Both the position numbers and the translations under genes were made by a program. This document shows, piece after piece, positions 43,166 to 52,280 of a stretch of DNA of 64,000 nucleotides (position 1 is its first letter; each line of letters begins with the position of its first letter). Origin of the DNA: Rahnella ecdela. GTDB taxonomy: Bacteria; Pseudomonadota; Gammaproteobacteria; Enterobacterales; Enterobacteriaceae. The notes beneath the pieces were generated by a model. It made no database searches. It saw nothing but the letters and a program-made list of their open reading frames with translations, and was not told the origin of the DNA. The stretch covers positions 62,001 through 126,000 of the forward strand of contig NZ_JAFMOY010000129.1 of assembly GCF_019049625.1 (NCBI RefSeq), read 5' to 3'.

Positions 43166-43891
43166 ATGAACTTATCTAGACATCCGACCAGTCACACCAC
43201 GGTGTATCAGCAAATCGCTGCCGAACTGGAGCAGGAACTGCGTAGCGGTTACCGCTGCGGCGATTATCTGCCGCCGGAACAACAGCTTGCTGAACGTTTT
43301 CAGGTAAACCGCCATACGCTGCGCCGTGCGGTGGATGAACTGGTAGATCGCGGCTGGCTGCAACGCCGTCAGGGCATTGGTACGCTGGTGCTGATGCGCC
43401 CTTACGATTATCCGCTGCACTCACAGGCACGGTTCAGCCAGAACCTGCTGGATCAGGGCAGTCACCCGACCAGCGAACGTCTGCTGGCGGTGCTTCGTCC
43501 GGCGACCGATCACGTTGCGGCGGCGCTGTCGCGTCAGGAAGGCGACACGGTGATCCACCTGCGAACGCTGCGCCGCGTCAACGGCGTGCCGGTCTGTGTG
43601 ATTGACCACTATTTGCCCGATCTCGACTGGTGGCCTGCGTTGCAAAACTTCCATAACGGTTCGCTGCACGATTTTATCCGCGAAGAAATTAAGCAAAAGC
43701 TCAGCCGCCGCACGACCCGCATCAATGCCCGCCGCGCGCTGGCAAAAGAGAGCAAATTGCTCGAAATCGTCCCGCAGGCACCGCTGTTGTGTGTCCGCAC
43801 CCTGAACATTTGTGAAGGCAGCGATTCGGTGGCGGAGTATTCCGTCAGCCTGACTCGCGCCGACATGATCGAACTGACCATGGAGCACTAA
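43166..43891 (+). CDS. phnF: Phosphonate operon regulator PhnF
   Basis: GntR/HutC-family repressor, 241 residues as in E. coli. The N-terminal winged helix contains YQQIAAELEQELRSGYRCGD and RFQVNRHTLRRAVDELVDRG; the C-terminal UTRA ligand domain ends VSLTRADMIELTMEH. The ATG at 43166 gives MNLSRHPTSHTTVYQQ, aligned with E. coli MHLSTHPTS. First gene of phnFGHIJKLMN; the phnG ATG abuts its stop. A single TTGTCAT Pho-box-like half-site lies at 43043-43049 upstream, but no clear partner. Confidence 0.95.
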   Translation: MNLSRHPTSHTTVYQQIAAELEQELRSGYRCGDYLPPEQQLAERFQVNRHTLRRAVDELVDRGWLQRRQGIGTLVLMRPYDYPLHSQARFSQNLLDQGSHPTSERLLAVLRPATDHVAAALSRQEGDTVIHLRTLRRVNGVPVCVIDHYLPDLDWWPALQNFHNGSLHDFIREEIKQKLSRRTTRINARRALAKESKLLEIVPQAPLLCVRTLNICEGSDSVAEYSVSLTRADMIELTMEH

Positions 43892-44335
43892 ATGGATCAC
43901 CTGCAAACCCGCCAGCGCTGGATGTCGGTGCTGGCTCACAGCCGTCCCGATGAGCTGATCGCCCACTGGCAGCCGCTGAATCTGTCCCCGCAATTTGAAC
44001 GCATCCGCGCTGCGGAAACCGGTCTGACCCAGCTTCAGGGGCGGATGGGCGGTACCGGAAAGCGTTTCGTGATGGGCGATATGACCGTCACCCGCGCGGT
44101 TATTCAGTTAGATGGCGGCGTGTACGGCTACAGCTACGTCAGCGGACGTAATAAGCCTCACGCCGAACTCTGCGCAGTCATCGACGCCTTGTTGCAAATG
44201 CAGGGCATGGACGAACTGCTGCATAAACGCGTGATCGCCCCGCTGGCCGCACTGCAACAGGAACGCCGCCAGCAACGCGCCCGTGAAGTGGCTTCCAGCC
44301 GCGTCGATTTCTTTACCCTGGTTCGCGGAGAATAA
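43892..44335 (+). CDS. phnG: C-P lyase subunit PhnG
   Basis: A 147-residue subunit of the PhnGHIJ carbon-phosphorus lyase core complex, which cleaves alkylphosphonates after coupling to ribose triphosphate. Features: RQRWMSVLAHSRPDEL at the N-terminus and the conserved GRMGGTGKRFVMGDMTVTRA segment. In E. coli (150 aa) PhnG works with PhnH and PhnI in forming the ribosyl-phosphonate triphosphate. Starts at the base after the phnF stop codon. Confidence 0.94.
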   Translation: MDHLQTRQRWMSVLAHSRPDELIAHWQPLNLSPQFERIRAAETGLTQLQGRMGGTGKRFVMGDMTVTRAVIQLDGGVYGYSYVSGRNKPHAELCAVIDALLQMQGMDELLHKRVIAPLAALQQERRQQRAREVASSRVDFFTLVRGE

Positions 44336-44338
44336 TTC

Positions 44339-44920
44339 ATGTCACTTGTTGCCAGTTTTCAAAATCCGGTTGCGGATGCGCAGTTCAGTTTCCGTCGTAT
44401 TCTCAAAGCGTTAAGCGAACCGGGTGTCAGTGTGCAGTTGCCTGCCATGCCCGGCTTCGGCGCTTTAGATTCCGCCAGTGCCTGCGTGCTGCTGACGCTT
44501 ATCGACAGCGACACACCGCTGTGGCTGAGCGCCTCGCTCAACGATGAAATTCTGCGTAAAAACCTGCGTTTCCATACCGGCGCGGTGCTGACCGATGACC
44601 CTTCTGCCGTCAGTTTTGCGCTGGCCGATACGGCACTCGACAGCGCCACGCTGCTGGCTTTCCCGTGCGGTGATGAAATGTCGCCGGAGCTGGCCACCAG
44701 TGTGATAGTTCAGCTGGAGAGCCTGACCGGCGGCACGCTGCTGCGTCTGAGCGGGCCGGGCATTGAGAGCAGCCGCATGATTTCGCCGCAGTTGCCGGAT
44801 TGTGTTCGTGATTATCTGCTCAACCGCCCTCACCGTTTCCCGCTGGGTCTGGACTTTATGTTCACCTGTGGCGAAGAACTGATTGCCGTACCGCGCACCA
44901 CGCGCGTGGAGGTGTGCTGA
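44339..44920 (+). CDS. phnH: C-P lyase subunit PhnH
   Basis: A 193-residue C-P lyase core subunit (194 in E. coli) with a PLP-transferase-like fold lacking PLP. Recognised by FQNPVADAQFSFRRILKALS at the start and the C-terminal FPLGLDFMFTCGEELIAVPR. Its stop overlaps the phnI start (TGATG), indicating coupled translation in the operon. Confidence 0.94.
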   Translation: MSLVASFQNPVADAQFSFRRILKALSEPGVSVQLPAMPGFGALDSASACVLLTLIDSDTPLWLSASLNDEILRKNLRFHTGAVLTDDPSAVSFALADTALDSATLLAFPCGDEMSPELATSVIVQLESLTGGTLLRLSGPGIESSRMISPQLPDCVRDYLLNRPHRFPLGLDFMFTCGEELIAVPRTTRVEVC

Positions 44921-46002
44921 TGTACGTCGCCGTTAAAGGGGGTGAGAAGGCGATTGCCGCTGCCCACCAGCTGCTGGCGCATGAACGCCGCGGCAATACC
45001 GATGTGAATGAACTTGGTTGCGAACAGATTGAACAACAGCTGGGTCTGGCCGTTGACCGCGTGATGAGTGAAGGCGGAATTTACGACCGCGAGCTGGCCG
45101 CGCTGGCAATCAAGCAATCCGGTGGTGATCTTGTGGAAGCGATTTTCCTGCTGCGGGCGTACCGCACCACGTTACCGCGTCTGGCGACCAGCGAACCGCT
45201 GAATACTCAGGCGATGCGCCTCGAACGCCGTATCTCCGCCATTTACAAAGACTTGCCGGGCGGACAAGTGCTCGGCCCGACTTACGATTACACCCACCGT
45301 TTGCTGGATTTCGCGCTGCTGGCTGAAGGCGAAGCGCCGTTCACGCCGATTGCCGATGAACCGCAGCCGGAAAATTGCGGTCATGTATTTGATTTACTGT
45401 CCCATCAGCAGCTGGCAGTTCGTGAAGAAGATGACGGAACCGAACCGGAAGATATCACCCGCACGCCGCCGGTGTTTCCGGCTTCCCGCGCGGCACGCCT
45501 GCAACAACTGGTGCGCGGTGACGAAGGTTTTCTGCTGTCGCTGAGTTATTCCACCCAGCGTGGGTACGGGCGTAACCACCCGTTCGCGGGTGAAATTCGT
45601 ACCGGCTGGCTGACTGTTGAAATCGTGCCGGAAGAATTGGGTTTTGCGATTGATATCGGCGAAATCCTGCTGACCGAATGCGAAATGGTGAACGGCTTTG
45701 TCGACCCGGAAGATAAGCCGCCGCACTTTACGCGGGGTTACGGGCTGGTGTTTGGGCGTGCCGAACGCAAGGCGATGTCGATGTCACTGGTCGATCGCGC
45801 GCTGCAAACCCGCGAATACAACGAGCAGATCAGCAGTCCGGCGCAGGACGAAGAATTCGTCTTGTCCCACGCCGATAACGTCGAAGCCGCCGGTTTTGTC
45901 TCGCATCTTAAACTGCCGCATTACGTCGATTTTCAGGCCGAACTGGAATTGCTCAAACGCCTGCGTGCCGCGAAAGAACAGGACTCCGCCAATGAACAAT
46001 AA
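44920..46002 (+). CDS. phnI: C-P lyase subunit PhnI (nucleosidase)
   Basis: A 360-residue subunit (354 in E. coli). PhnI with PhnG, PhnH and PhnL attaches the phosphonate to C1 of ribose triphosphate with release of adenine from ATP. It opens MYVAVKGGEKAI exactly as in E. coli and contains STQRGYGRNHPFAGEIR and NVEAAGFVSHLKLPHYVDFQ. The ATG at 44920 overlaps the phnH TGA and is preferred to the upstream in-frame codon at 44914. Confidence 0.95.
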   Translation: MYVAVKGGEKAIAAAHQLLAHERRGNTDVNELGCEQIEQQLGLAVDRVMSEGGIYDRELAALAIKQSGGDLVEAIFLLRAYRTTLPRLATSEPLNTQAMRLERRISAIYKDLPGGQVLGPTYDYTHRLLDFALLAEGEAPFTPIADEPQPENCGHVFDLLSHQQLAVREEDDGTEPEDITRTPPVFPASRAARLQQLVRGDEGFLLSLSYSTQRGYGRNHPFAGEIRTGWLTVEIVPEELGFAIDIGEILLTECEMVNGFVDPEDKPPHFTRGYGLVFGRAERKAMSMSLVDRALQTREYNEQISSPAQDEEFVLSHADNVEAAGFVSHLKLPHYVDFQAELELLKRLRAAKEQDSANEQ

Positions 46003-46867
46003 TACCGCCCACCCCCTGAAGGGTTATAACCATGGTTATCTCGACGAGCAAACCAAACGCATGATCCGTCGCGGGATCCTCAAAGCCGTGGCGATCCCCG
46101 GTTATCAGGTTCCGTTCGCCGGACGTGAAATGCCGATGCCATATGGCTGGGGCACCGGAGGGATACAGCTGACCGCCAGCGTGATCGGCGAAAAAGATGT
46201 GCTGAAAGTGATCGATCAGGGCGCAGATGACACGACCAATGCCGTGTCGATCCGCAAATTCTTCCAGAGCGTCGCGGGGGTAAAAACCACCGAGAAAACC
46301 GTGGAAGCCAGTCTGATCCAGACCCGTCACCGCATTCCCGAAACACCGTTGCAGGAAGATCAGATCCTAATTTTCCAGGTGCCGATCCCGGAACCGCTGC
46401 GTTTTATCGAACCGCGTGAAACCGAGACCCGCAAAATGCACGCGCTGGAAGAATACGGCGTAATGCAGGTGAAGTTGTACGAGGACATCGCGCGCTTCGG
46501 ACATATCGCCACAACTTATGCATATCCGGTGAAAGTAAATGACCGCTACGTGATGGATCCGTCGCCGATCCCGAAATTTGATAACCCGAAAATGAACATG
46601 ATGCCCGCATTGCAGCTGTTCGGTGCCGGACGTGAAAAACGTATTTACGCTCTGCCGCCGTTCACCAAAGTCGAAAGTCTGGATTTTGACGATCACCCGT
46701 TCACCGTCCAGCAATGGGATGAGCCCTGTGCGATCTGCGGCTCGCACCACAGCTATCTCGACGAAGTGGTGCTCGACGATCAGGGCAACCGCATGTTCGT
46801 GTGCTCCGACACCGATTTTTGCGCTCAGCAGCTTGAGCAACAGGCTTCCAACGAGGGTAACCGCTGA
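45992..46867 (+). CDS. phnJ: C-P lyase catalytic subunit PhnJ (radical SAM)
   Basis: Radical-SAM enzyme that breaks the C-P bond of ribosyl phosphonate 5-phosphate, releasing alkane and leaving the cyclic phosphate. The ATG at 45992 gives 291 residues (281 in E. coli); a much longer upstream frame is an overlap with phnI and is rejected. Metal-binding cysteines correspond to C246, C249, C271 and C277 in CAICGSHH and FVCSDTDFC. LDEQTKRMIRRGILKAVAIP and GWGTGGIQLTASVIGE are near-identical to E. coli. It overlaps phnI by 11 bases and phnK by one. Confidence 0.96.
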   Translation: MNNNTAHPLKGYNHGYLDEQTKRMIRRGILKAVAIPGYQVPFAGREMPMPYGWGTGGIQLTASVIGEKDVLKVIDQGADDTTNAVSIRKFFQSVAGVKTTEKTVEASLIQTRHRIPETPLQEDQILIFQVPIPEPLRFIEPRETETRKMHALEEYGVMQVKLYEDIARFGHIATTYAYPVKVNDRYVMDPSPIPKFDNPKMNMMPALQLFGAGREKRIYALPPFTKVESLDFDDHPFTVQQWDEPCAICGSHHSYLDEVVLDDQGNRMFVCSDTDFCAQQLEQQASNEGNR

Positions 46868-47658
46868 TGAACACTCCGTTAAATCTGGCCGCAAAACCGC
46901 TGCTGTCGGTAAATAACCTGACCCATCTTTATGCGCCGGGCAAAGGCTTTAGCGATGTGTCGTTCAACCTGTATCCGGGTGAAGTGCTGGGCATTGTCGG
47001 GGAATCCGGCTCGGGTAAAACCACGCTGTTGCAGTCTATTTCCGCCCGCCTCGCGCCACAGGAAGGGCAGGTGATTTACAACAACGGGCAGGTCGCCGCG
47101 CAGTCGCTGTATGACATGGCGGAAAGTGACCGCCGTCGCCTGCTGCGCACCGACTGGGGCGTGGTGCATCAGCATCCGATGGACGGTCTGCGCCGTCAGG
47201 TTTCTGCCGGTGGAAATATCGGTGAACGCCTGATGGCCGTGGGCGAGCGTCATTACGGCGATATCCGCAAGAAAGCCGGTCAGTGGCTGGAAGATGTCGA
47301 AATCCCGGTTTCGCGTATTGATGACCTGCCGACCACGTTTTCCGGCGGGATGCAGCAGCGTCTGCAAATTGCCCGCAATCTGGTGACACATCCGCGTCTG
47401 GTGTTTATGGATGAGCCGACCGGCGGACTCGACGTTTCGGTTCAGGCGCGTCTGCTGGATTTGCTGCGCACGCTGGTGGTGGAAATGCAGCTGGCGGTCG
47501 TGATTGTCACCCATGATTTGGGTGTCGCCCGCCTGCTTGCGCACCGTCTGCTGGTGATGAAACAGGGTCAGGTGGTGGAAAGTGGTTTAACCGACCGCGT
47601 GCTCGACGATCCGCATCATCCGTATACGCAGCTGCTCGTTTCTTCCGTGCTGTCCTAA
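46867..47658 (+). CDS. phnK: C-P lyase ATP-binding protein PhnK
   Basis: ABC-type ATPase subunit, 263 residues (252 in E. coli), that docks on the C-P lyase core rather than on a membrane permease. Walker A is GESGSGKTT (about 42-50), the signature is TFSGGMQQRL, and Walker B is VFMDEPTGGLD. The start overlaps the phnJ stop. The N-terminus is about ten residues longer than in E. coli. Confidence 0.94.
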   Translation: MNTPLNLAAKPLLSVNNLTHLYAPGKGFSDVSFNLYPGEVLGIVGESGSGKTTLLQSISARLAPQEGQVIYNNGQVAAQSLYDMAESDRRRLLRTDWGVVHQHPMDGLRRQVSAGGNIGERLMAVGERHYGDIRKKAGQWLEDVEIPVSRIDDLPTTFSGGMQQRLQIARNLVTHPRLVFMDEPTGGLDVSVQARLLDLLRTLVVEMQLAVVIVTHDLGVARLLAHRLLVMKQGQVVESGLTDRVLDDPHHPYTQLLVSSVLS

Positions 47659-47685
47659 CCTAATTTCAGAGAAAGAGTGACCAAA

Positions 47686-48393
47686 ATGACGACGAAGCTC
47701 AGGGTCGAAAATCTCAGTAAAACTTTTGTTCTGCATAATCAGAACAGCGCCAGATTGCCGGTTTTCAGCAACGCCAGCCTGACGATAAATGCCGGGGAAT
47801 GCGTGGTGCTGCACGGTCATTCCGGCAGCGGAAAATCCACCCTTCTGCGCTCGTTGTACGGCAACTATCTGCCGGACAGCGGCAAAATTTGGGTCGAACA
47901 TCAGGGTCAGCAGATTGATATGGTCAGCGCCGAAGCGCGCGAGATTCTGGCCGTTCGCCGCCATACGGTCGGCTGGGTCAGCCAGTTTCTGCGGGTCATT
48001 CCACGCATCAGTGCGCTCAATCTGGTCATGCAGCCGCTGCTGGAACTGGGGGTGGACAAAACTCAAAGCGAAGCCCGCGCCAGCGCTTTATTGCGCCATC
48101 TGAATGTGCCGGAACGTCTGTGGCATCTTGCGCCGTCGACGTTTTCCGGTGGCGAGCAACAGCGCGTAAATATCGCCCGTGGTTTTGTGGTCGATTATCC
48201 GGTGCTGTTGCTCGATGAACCGACCGCCTCACTGGACGCCACCAACCGCGCTGCCGTCGTCACGCTGATTGAGCAGGCCAAAGCCCGCGGTGCGGCGGTG
48301 GTGGGGATTTTCCATGATGAAGATGTCCGCGAACGCGTTGCCGACAGGTTGTATGAAATGAGCCCGGAAACGGCTCCGGAGATGTCCGCATGA
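47686..48393 (+). CDS. phnL: C-P lyase ATP-binding protein PhnL
   Basis: Second ABC-type ATPase of the C-P lyase system, 235 residues from ATG 47686 (226 in E. coli); a GTG three codons earlier is possible. Walker [10 protein letters not shown], signature [16 protein letters not shown], Walker [13 protein letters not shown]. Known to take part in formation of the ribosyl-phosphonate intermediate with PhnGHI. Its stop overlaps the phnM start (ATGA). Confidence 0.94.
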   Translation: MTTKLRVENLSKTFVLHNQNSARLPVFSNASLTINAGECVVLHGHSGSGKSTLLRSLYGNYLPDSGKIWVEHQGQQIDMVSAEAREILAVRRHTVGWVSQFLRVIPRISALNLVMQPLLELGVDKTQSEARASALLRHLNVPERLWHLAPSTFSGGEQQRVNIARGFVVDYPVLLLDEPTASLDATNRAAVVTLIEQAKARGAAVVGIFHDEDVRERVADRLYEMSPETAPEMSA

Positions 48394-49526
48394 TCATAAA
48401 TGACGTCAAACTGGTGCTCGACGATCAGGTGGTTGAAGGGTCGCTTGAGATGCAAAACGGCATGATCAGTGCCTTTGCTGACAGCCGCAGCCAGCTGCCG
48501 CAGGCGCTGGATGCTCAGGGCGGCTGGCTGCTGCCGGGATTCATCGAACTGCACACGGATAATCTGGATAAGTTTTTCACACCACGTCCAAAAGTTGACT
48601 GGCCTGCACACTCCGCCATGAGCAGCCACGATGCGCTGATGGTCGCCAGCGGGATCACCACCGTGCTGGACGCCGTCGCGGTCGGTGACGTGCGCGACGG
48701 CGGCCATCGTCTGGATAATCTGCAAAAGATGATCGACGCGATTGTGAACAGCCAGAACGCCGGGCTGAACCGCGCCGAACACCGTCTGCATCTGCGCTGC
48801 GAACTGCCTCACGGGACGACCTTACCGCTATTTGAGAAGCTGATGGACACCTCAGTACTGTCGCTGGTTTCGCTGATGGACCATTCGCCAGGTCAGCGCC
48901 AGTTCGCCACGCCGCAGAAATACCGTGAGTATTATCAGGGCAAATACCACATGAACGATGAGCAGATGGACGATTTTCAGGAAGAACAAATCGCCCTCTC
49001 CCGTCGCTGGGCACAGCCAAACCGTGAAGCGATTGCCGCCCATTGCCGCGAGCGCAATATTTCTCTGGCCAGCCATGACGATGCTACGGCAGCGCACGTC
49101 GAAGAATCACTGGCGCTCGGCAGCGTGATCGCCGAATTCCCGACCACCGAAGAAGCCGCACGCGCCTCACATCACAGCGGATTGCAGGTGCTGATGGGCG
49201 CGCCGAATATCGTGCGCGGCGGTTCGCATTCCGGAAATGTGGCGGCGCATCATCTGGCCTCGCTGGGTCTGCTGGATATTTTATCCTCCGACTATTATCC
49301 GGCCAGCCTGCTCGACGCGGTATTCCGGATTGCCAATGATCAGGGCAATACGTTCAGCCTGGCACAGGCGGTGAAGCTGGTGACGCGCAATCCGGCTAAC
49401 GCGCTGGGTCTGAAAGATCGCGGGGAGATCGCCGAAGGCAAACGCGCGGATCTGGTTCTGGCGCGCGCGCATGGCGATCACTACTTTGTGCAAAACGTCT
49501 GGCGTCAGGGCATTCAGGTGTTCTGA
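48390..49526 (+). CDS. phnM: Ribosyl-phosphonate triphosphate hydrolase PhnM
   Basis: Amidohydrolase-superfamily enzyme of 378 residues (same as E. coli) that removes pyrophosphate from alpha-D-ribose-1-methylphosphonate-5-triphosphate. It contains [14 protein letters not shown] near the N-terminus, [14 protein letters not shown] and [14 protein letters not shown], carrying the expected metal ligands. Overlaps phnL by four bases. Confidence 0.95.
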   Translation: MIINDVKLVLDDQVVEGSLEMQNGMISAFADSRSQLPQALDAQGGWLLPGFIELHTDNLDKFFTPRPKVDWPAHSAMSSHDALMVASGITTVLDAVAVGDVRDGGHRLDNLQKMIDAIVNSQNAGLNRAEHRLHLRCELPHGTTLPLFEKLMDTSVLSLVSLMDHSPGQRQFATPQKYREYYQGKYHMNDEQMDDFQEEQIALSRRWAQPNREAIAAHCRERNISLASHDDATAAHVEESLALGSVIAEFPTTEEAARASHHSGLQVLMGAPNIVRGGSHSGNVAAHHLASLGLLDILSSDYYPASLLDAVFRIANDQGNTFSLAQAVKLVTRNPANALGLKDRGEIAEGKRADLVLARAHGDHYFVQNVWRQGIQVF

Positions 49527-49537
49527 GAGGAGAAAGG

Positions 49538-50113
49538 ATGAGCCGTTTACTCTATCTGATGGGTGCATCGGGATCGGGAAAGGACAGTCTGCTCGACGCG
49601 TTACGTCAGCATTTACCCGCTGATGTCGCCGTCGCGCATCGTTATATTACGCGGCCTGCGGATACCGGTTCAGAAAACCATATCGCGCTGAGTGAGGCCG
49701 AATTTATTCAGCGTCGCCAGCACAGTTTATTCGCCATGGACTGGCATGCGCATCAGTGCCGGTACGCCGTGGGCATTGAGATAGACACCTGGATGCAGCT
49801 CGGTTGTCACGTGGTAGTTAACGGTTCGCGCGCGCATCTGGAAAAAGCCCGGCAGCGTTATGGCCAGCGGCTGGTACCGGTCTGTTTACAGGTTTCAGAA
49901 GCCGTATTGACGGAGCGACTGACCCGTCGGGGGCGCGAAGATTCGGCGCAAATTGCCTGTCGTCTTCAGCGCGCCAGAGAGTACGAAAACGCCCTGCCCG
50001 CCGGCTGCCACCGGCTGAACAACGACGGCGCGTTGCACGAAACTTTGCAGCATCTGCTGGCCATTCTTGCCTTGCCGGTCAGTGCGTTTATTTATCCCGT
50101 CACTTCATCATGA
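49538..50113 (+). CDS. phnN: Ribose 1,5-bisphosphate phosphokinase PhnN
   Basis: A 191-residue kinase (185 in E. coli) converting ribose-1,5-bisphosphate to PRPP, the final step of the pathway. P-loop GASGSGKDSLL at 9-19 and the guanylate-kinase-like RYITRPADTGSENHIALS. GAGGAGAAAGG lies upstream. The stop overlaps the next start (ATGA). Confidence 0.94.
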   Translation: MSRLLYLMGASGSGKDSLLDALRQHLPADVAVAHRYITRPADTGSENHIALSEAEFIQRRQHSLFAMDWHAHQCRYAVGIEIDTWMQLGCHVVVNGSRAHLEKARQRYGQRLVPVCLQVSEAVLTERLTRRGREDSAQIACRLQRAREYENALPAGCHRLNNDGALHETLQHLLAILALPVSAFIYPVTSS

Positions 50114-50760
50114 GCGATTTTATGACAGACATCATTCATCCGTTTTCGCTGGCTGACGAGCAGGATTATTCGCGGCCAAAAATCGGTCAGCAGGTTGAGC
50201 TGAACCGGTCCACACTGGGTCAGTACGTGCATATTGCGGACCACGCGATCCTCGAAGAAACGCAGATCGGCGATTATTCGTATACCGCAGGAAACAATCA
50301 GATCTTCTACGCCACCATTGGGAAATTTGTGTCGATCGCGACATATGTACGGATCAATCCCGGCAATCATCCGACCTATCAGCGCGTTGCCCAGCATCAT
50401 TTCACCTACCGCAGTTCGGTCTACGGATTAGGGGAAGACGATCAGGAATTTTTCGACTGGCGGCGTGAACATCATGTCACCGTCGGTAACGATGTGTGGA
50501 TCGGGCATAACGCGGTCCTGATGCCCGGCGTGAAAGTCGGCAACGGCGCGGTGATCGGCACTTCTGCCGTGGTAACTAAAGACGTTGAGCCTTATTCGAT
50601 CGTCGCAGGCGTGGCGGCGAAAAAGATCGGCATGCGCTTTGATGACACGATGATCGAACGGATCGAGAAAAGCCAGTGGTGGGACTGGGATCATGAAACG
50701 CTGAAAGAAAGGATGCCGGACTTCAGGGATCTGACCGTTTTTGCAGAAAAGTATTTATAA
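50110..50760 (+). CDS. Phn-linked hexapeptide-repeat acyltransferase
   Basis: A 216-residue left-handed beta-helix acyltransferase of the xenobiotic/DapH-like type found in many phn operons (known as the phosphonate-metabolism transferase hexapeptide family). Hexapeptide repeats run through IGDYSYTAGN, IGKFVSIAT, VTVGNDVWIGHNAVLMPGVK and VGNGAVIGTSAVV. Its acyl acceptor is not established. The start overlaps phnN, so it is the last gene of the operon; it occupies the position where E. coli has phnO (a GNAT acetyltransferase) and phnP. Confidence 0.85.
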   Translation: MSDFMTDIIHPFSLADEQDYSRPKIGQQVELNRSTLGQYVHIADHAILEETQIGDYSYTAGNNQIFYATIGKFVSIATYVRINPGNHPTYQRVAQHHFTYRSSVYGLGEDDQEFFDWRREHHVTVGNDVWIGHNAVLMPGVKVGNGAVIGTSAVVTKDVEPYSIVAGVAAKKIGMRFDDTMIERIEKSQWWDWDHETLKERMPDFRDLTVFAEKYL

Positions 50761-50804
50761 GGATCAGGTGTGATCGTCGGTGAAGAACAGCCTTAAGTAT
50801 GACC

Positions 50805-50830
50805 AGGCAGAAAATTCACGTTTTTTGCCT
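50805..50830 (+). terminator. Possible terminator hairpin after the phn operon
   Basis: AGGCAGAAAA (50805-50814) pairs with TTTTTTGCCT (50821-50830), one G-T pair, 6-base loop. The T-run is inside the stem. A second hairpin GATCCG/CGGATC lies at 50847-50864. Convergent yraR ends at 50872, so one of these may serve both. Confidence 0.4.
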
Positions 50831-50871
50831 GATACCTTATCACAAGGATCCGGCTCAGCGGATCACGTGAA

Positions 50872-51513
50872 TTATAGATCTTCGATACTGGCGGCAATCT
50901 CATTGGATTCCAGCACCGTGATGCCGCCTAATCCGGCATTAAATGCCTGCTCCTGCAACGCCTTAGCCACCACATCCGAATCAATTGCTTTCCATTTCCC
51001 CGGCAGCATTTTAAACAGCGGCGCACTGAGTTGTTCCAGCAGGCGTGGCGGATGACGTTTTCCGACCAATAATGAAGGCCGGACTAATGTCAGCAACGGC
51101 CATCCCTGTTGCATCAGCGCCAGCTCCATTTCGCCTTTCGTGCGGTTATAAAGGAAGCGCGAATGCGCATCGGCTCCGTTCGCGCTGACGGCAAGACAAT
51201 GGCGTGCGCCGAGTTCGCGCGCCGCTTTGGCACAATCCACCACAAGGTCGTAATCCACCGCCCGGAAAGCCTGCGCGCTGCCTGCCTGTTTTCGCGTGGT
51301 GCCGAGACAACAAAAGAGTAAATCGATTGGCTCATCGAGTGCGACCACCAGTGAGGTGAGATTGTCGCCCAGCGGATTAAACAACTTATTCCCTGGCAGC
51401 AGCGGACGACGGCTGGGTGCCACGATGCGGCTGACACGCGGATCGAGTTGCAGCAGGCGTAAGAGCTCGCGCCCGATCAGGCCACTTCCTCCCAGCAGAA
51501 GAACTTTTGCCAT
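50872..51513 (-). CDS. yraR: NAD(P)-binding oxidoreductase YraR
   Basis: A 213-residue Rossmann protein of the atypical short-chain dehydrogenase type (E. coli YraR, 211 aa). Nucleotide-binding motif GGSGLIGRELL (about 8-18); LLFCCLGTTRKQAGS and LAVSANGADAHSRFLYNRTKGEME resemble the HIM1/TIP30-like family, with the YNRTK segment in place of YxxxK. The substrate is unknown. AAAGGAAG precedes the ATG. It opens the yraR-yhbO-yhbP-yhbQ block seen in E. coli. Confidence 0.9.
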   Translation of the reverse strand: MAKVLLLGGSGLIGRELLRLLQLDPRVSRIVAPSRRPLLPGNKLFNPLGDNLTSLVVALDEPIDLLFCCLGTTRKQAGSAQAFRAVDYDLVVDCAKAARELGARHCLAVSANGADAHSRFLYNRTKGEMELALMQQGWPLLTLVRPSLLVGKRHPPRLLEQLSAPLFKMLPGKWKAIDSDVVAKALQEQAFNAGLGGITVLESNEIAASIEDL

Positions 51514-51725
51514 ATCACTTCCTTTTAAAAAACGGCTTTCGCATAGCGATTCTGAAACATGAAAGCATGAACAGATATTTGAAGTGTTACCTGAATGTAA
51601 ATATCACGCTATAAGACAGTTCCTGTTACCTCAGCAGACTCGGACGAATCCAGTTTGATCCGCCAGCCCGTGGCTTCTAGGCTTAAGAATGTATGACGAA
51701 CAACACATTCTCAGCAGGAGGAACC

Positions 51726-52244
51726 ATGAGCAAGAAAATAGCGGTACTCATCACTGATGAATTTGAGGATTCAGAATTCACCTCACCTGCAGAGGCCTAT
51801 AAAAAGGCGGGCCATCAGGTTATTACTATTGAAAACAAAGCCGGTAACGTCATCAAAGGCAAACAAGGTAAGGCGAAGGTCACCATCGATAAGTCTATTG
51901 ATGATGTGAAGGTGGACGACTTTGATGCCCTGCTTTTACCGGGCGGACATTCGCCGGATACGCTGCGCGGTGACGACCGGTTTGTCGAGTTCACACGGGC
52001 TTTCGCCAAAAGCGGCAAACCGATTTTCGCCATCTGTCACGGCCCGCAGCTACTGATTAATGCCGATGTTGTTCGTGGCCGGAAGCTCACAACAGTGAAA
52101 CCGGTCGTCGTCGACGTTAAAAATGCCGGTGCTGAGTTTTACGACAAAGAGGTTGTGGTTGACCATAACACCCTGGTCACCAGCCGGACGCCGGATGATT
52201 TGCCTGCCTTTAATCGCGAATCCCTGAAGATCCTGGCGGCGTAG
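51726..52244 (+). CDS. yhbO: YhbO, DJ-1/PfpI-family stress protein (protein deglycase 2)
   Basis: A 172-residue DJ-1/ThiJ/PfpI protein, the same length as E. coli YhbO, which protects against oxidative, thermal and pH stress and has reported deglycase/glyoxalase activity. The nucleophile is C104 in PIFAICHGPQLL, with H105 beside it. GGAGGAACC precedes the chosen ATG; an in-frame codon at 51693 is not supported. Its own transcript ends near a GC-rich hairpin at 52252-52271. Confidence 0.95.
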   Translation: MSKKIAVLITDEFEDSEFTSPAEAYKKAGHQVITIENKAGNVIKGKQGKAKVTIDKSIDDVKVDDFDALLLPGGHSPDTLRGDDRFVEFTRAFAKSGKPIFAICHGPQLLINADVVRGRKLTTVKPVVVDVKNAGAEFYDKEVVVDHNTLVTSRTPDDLPAFNRESLKILAA

Positions 52245-52251
52245 ATCCTGT

Positions 52252-52271
52252 GCCCCTTCTGCGGAGGGGGC
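52252..52271. terminator. Hairpin between convergent yhbO and yhbP
   Basis: GCCCCTT (52252-52258) pairs with AGGGGGC (52265-52271, one G-T pair) around CTGCGG; a short TTTT follows six bases later. A plausible shared terminator. Confidence 0.5.
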
Positions 52272-52280
52272 CACGTTTTG

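Noticed and set aside
45698-45991. 98-codon N-terminal extension of phnJ
   Set aside because: It overlaps phnI out of frame; the family start aligns at 45992.
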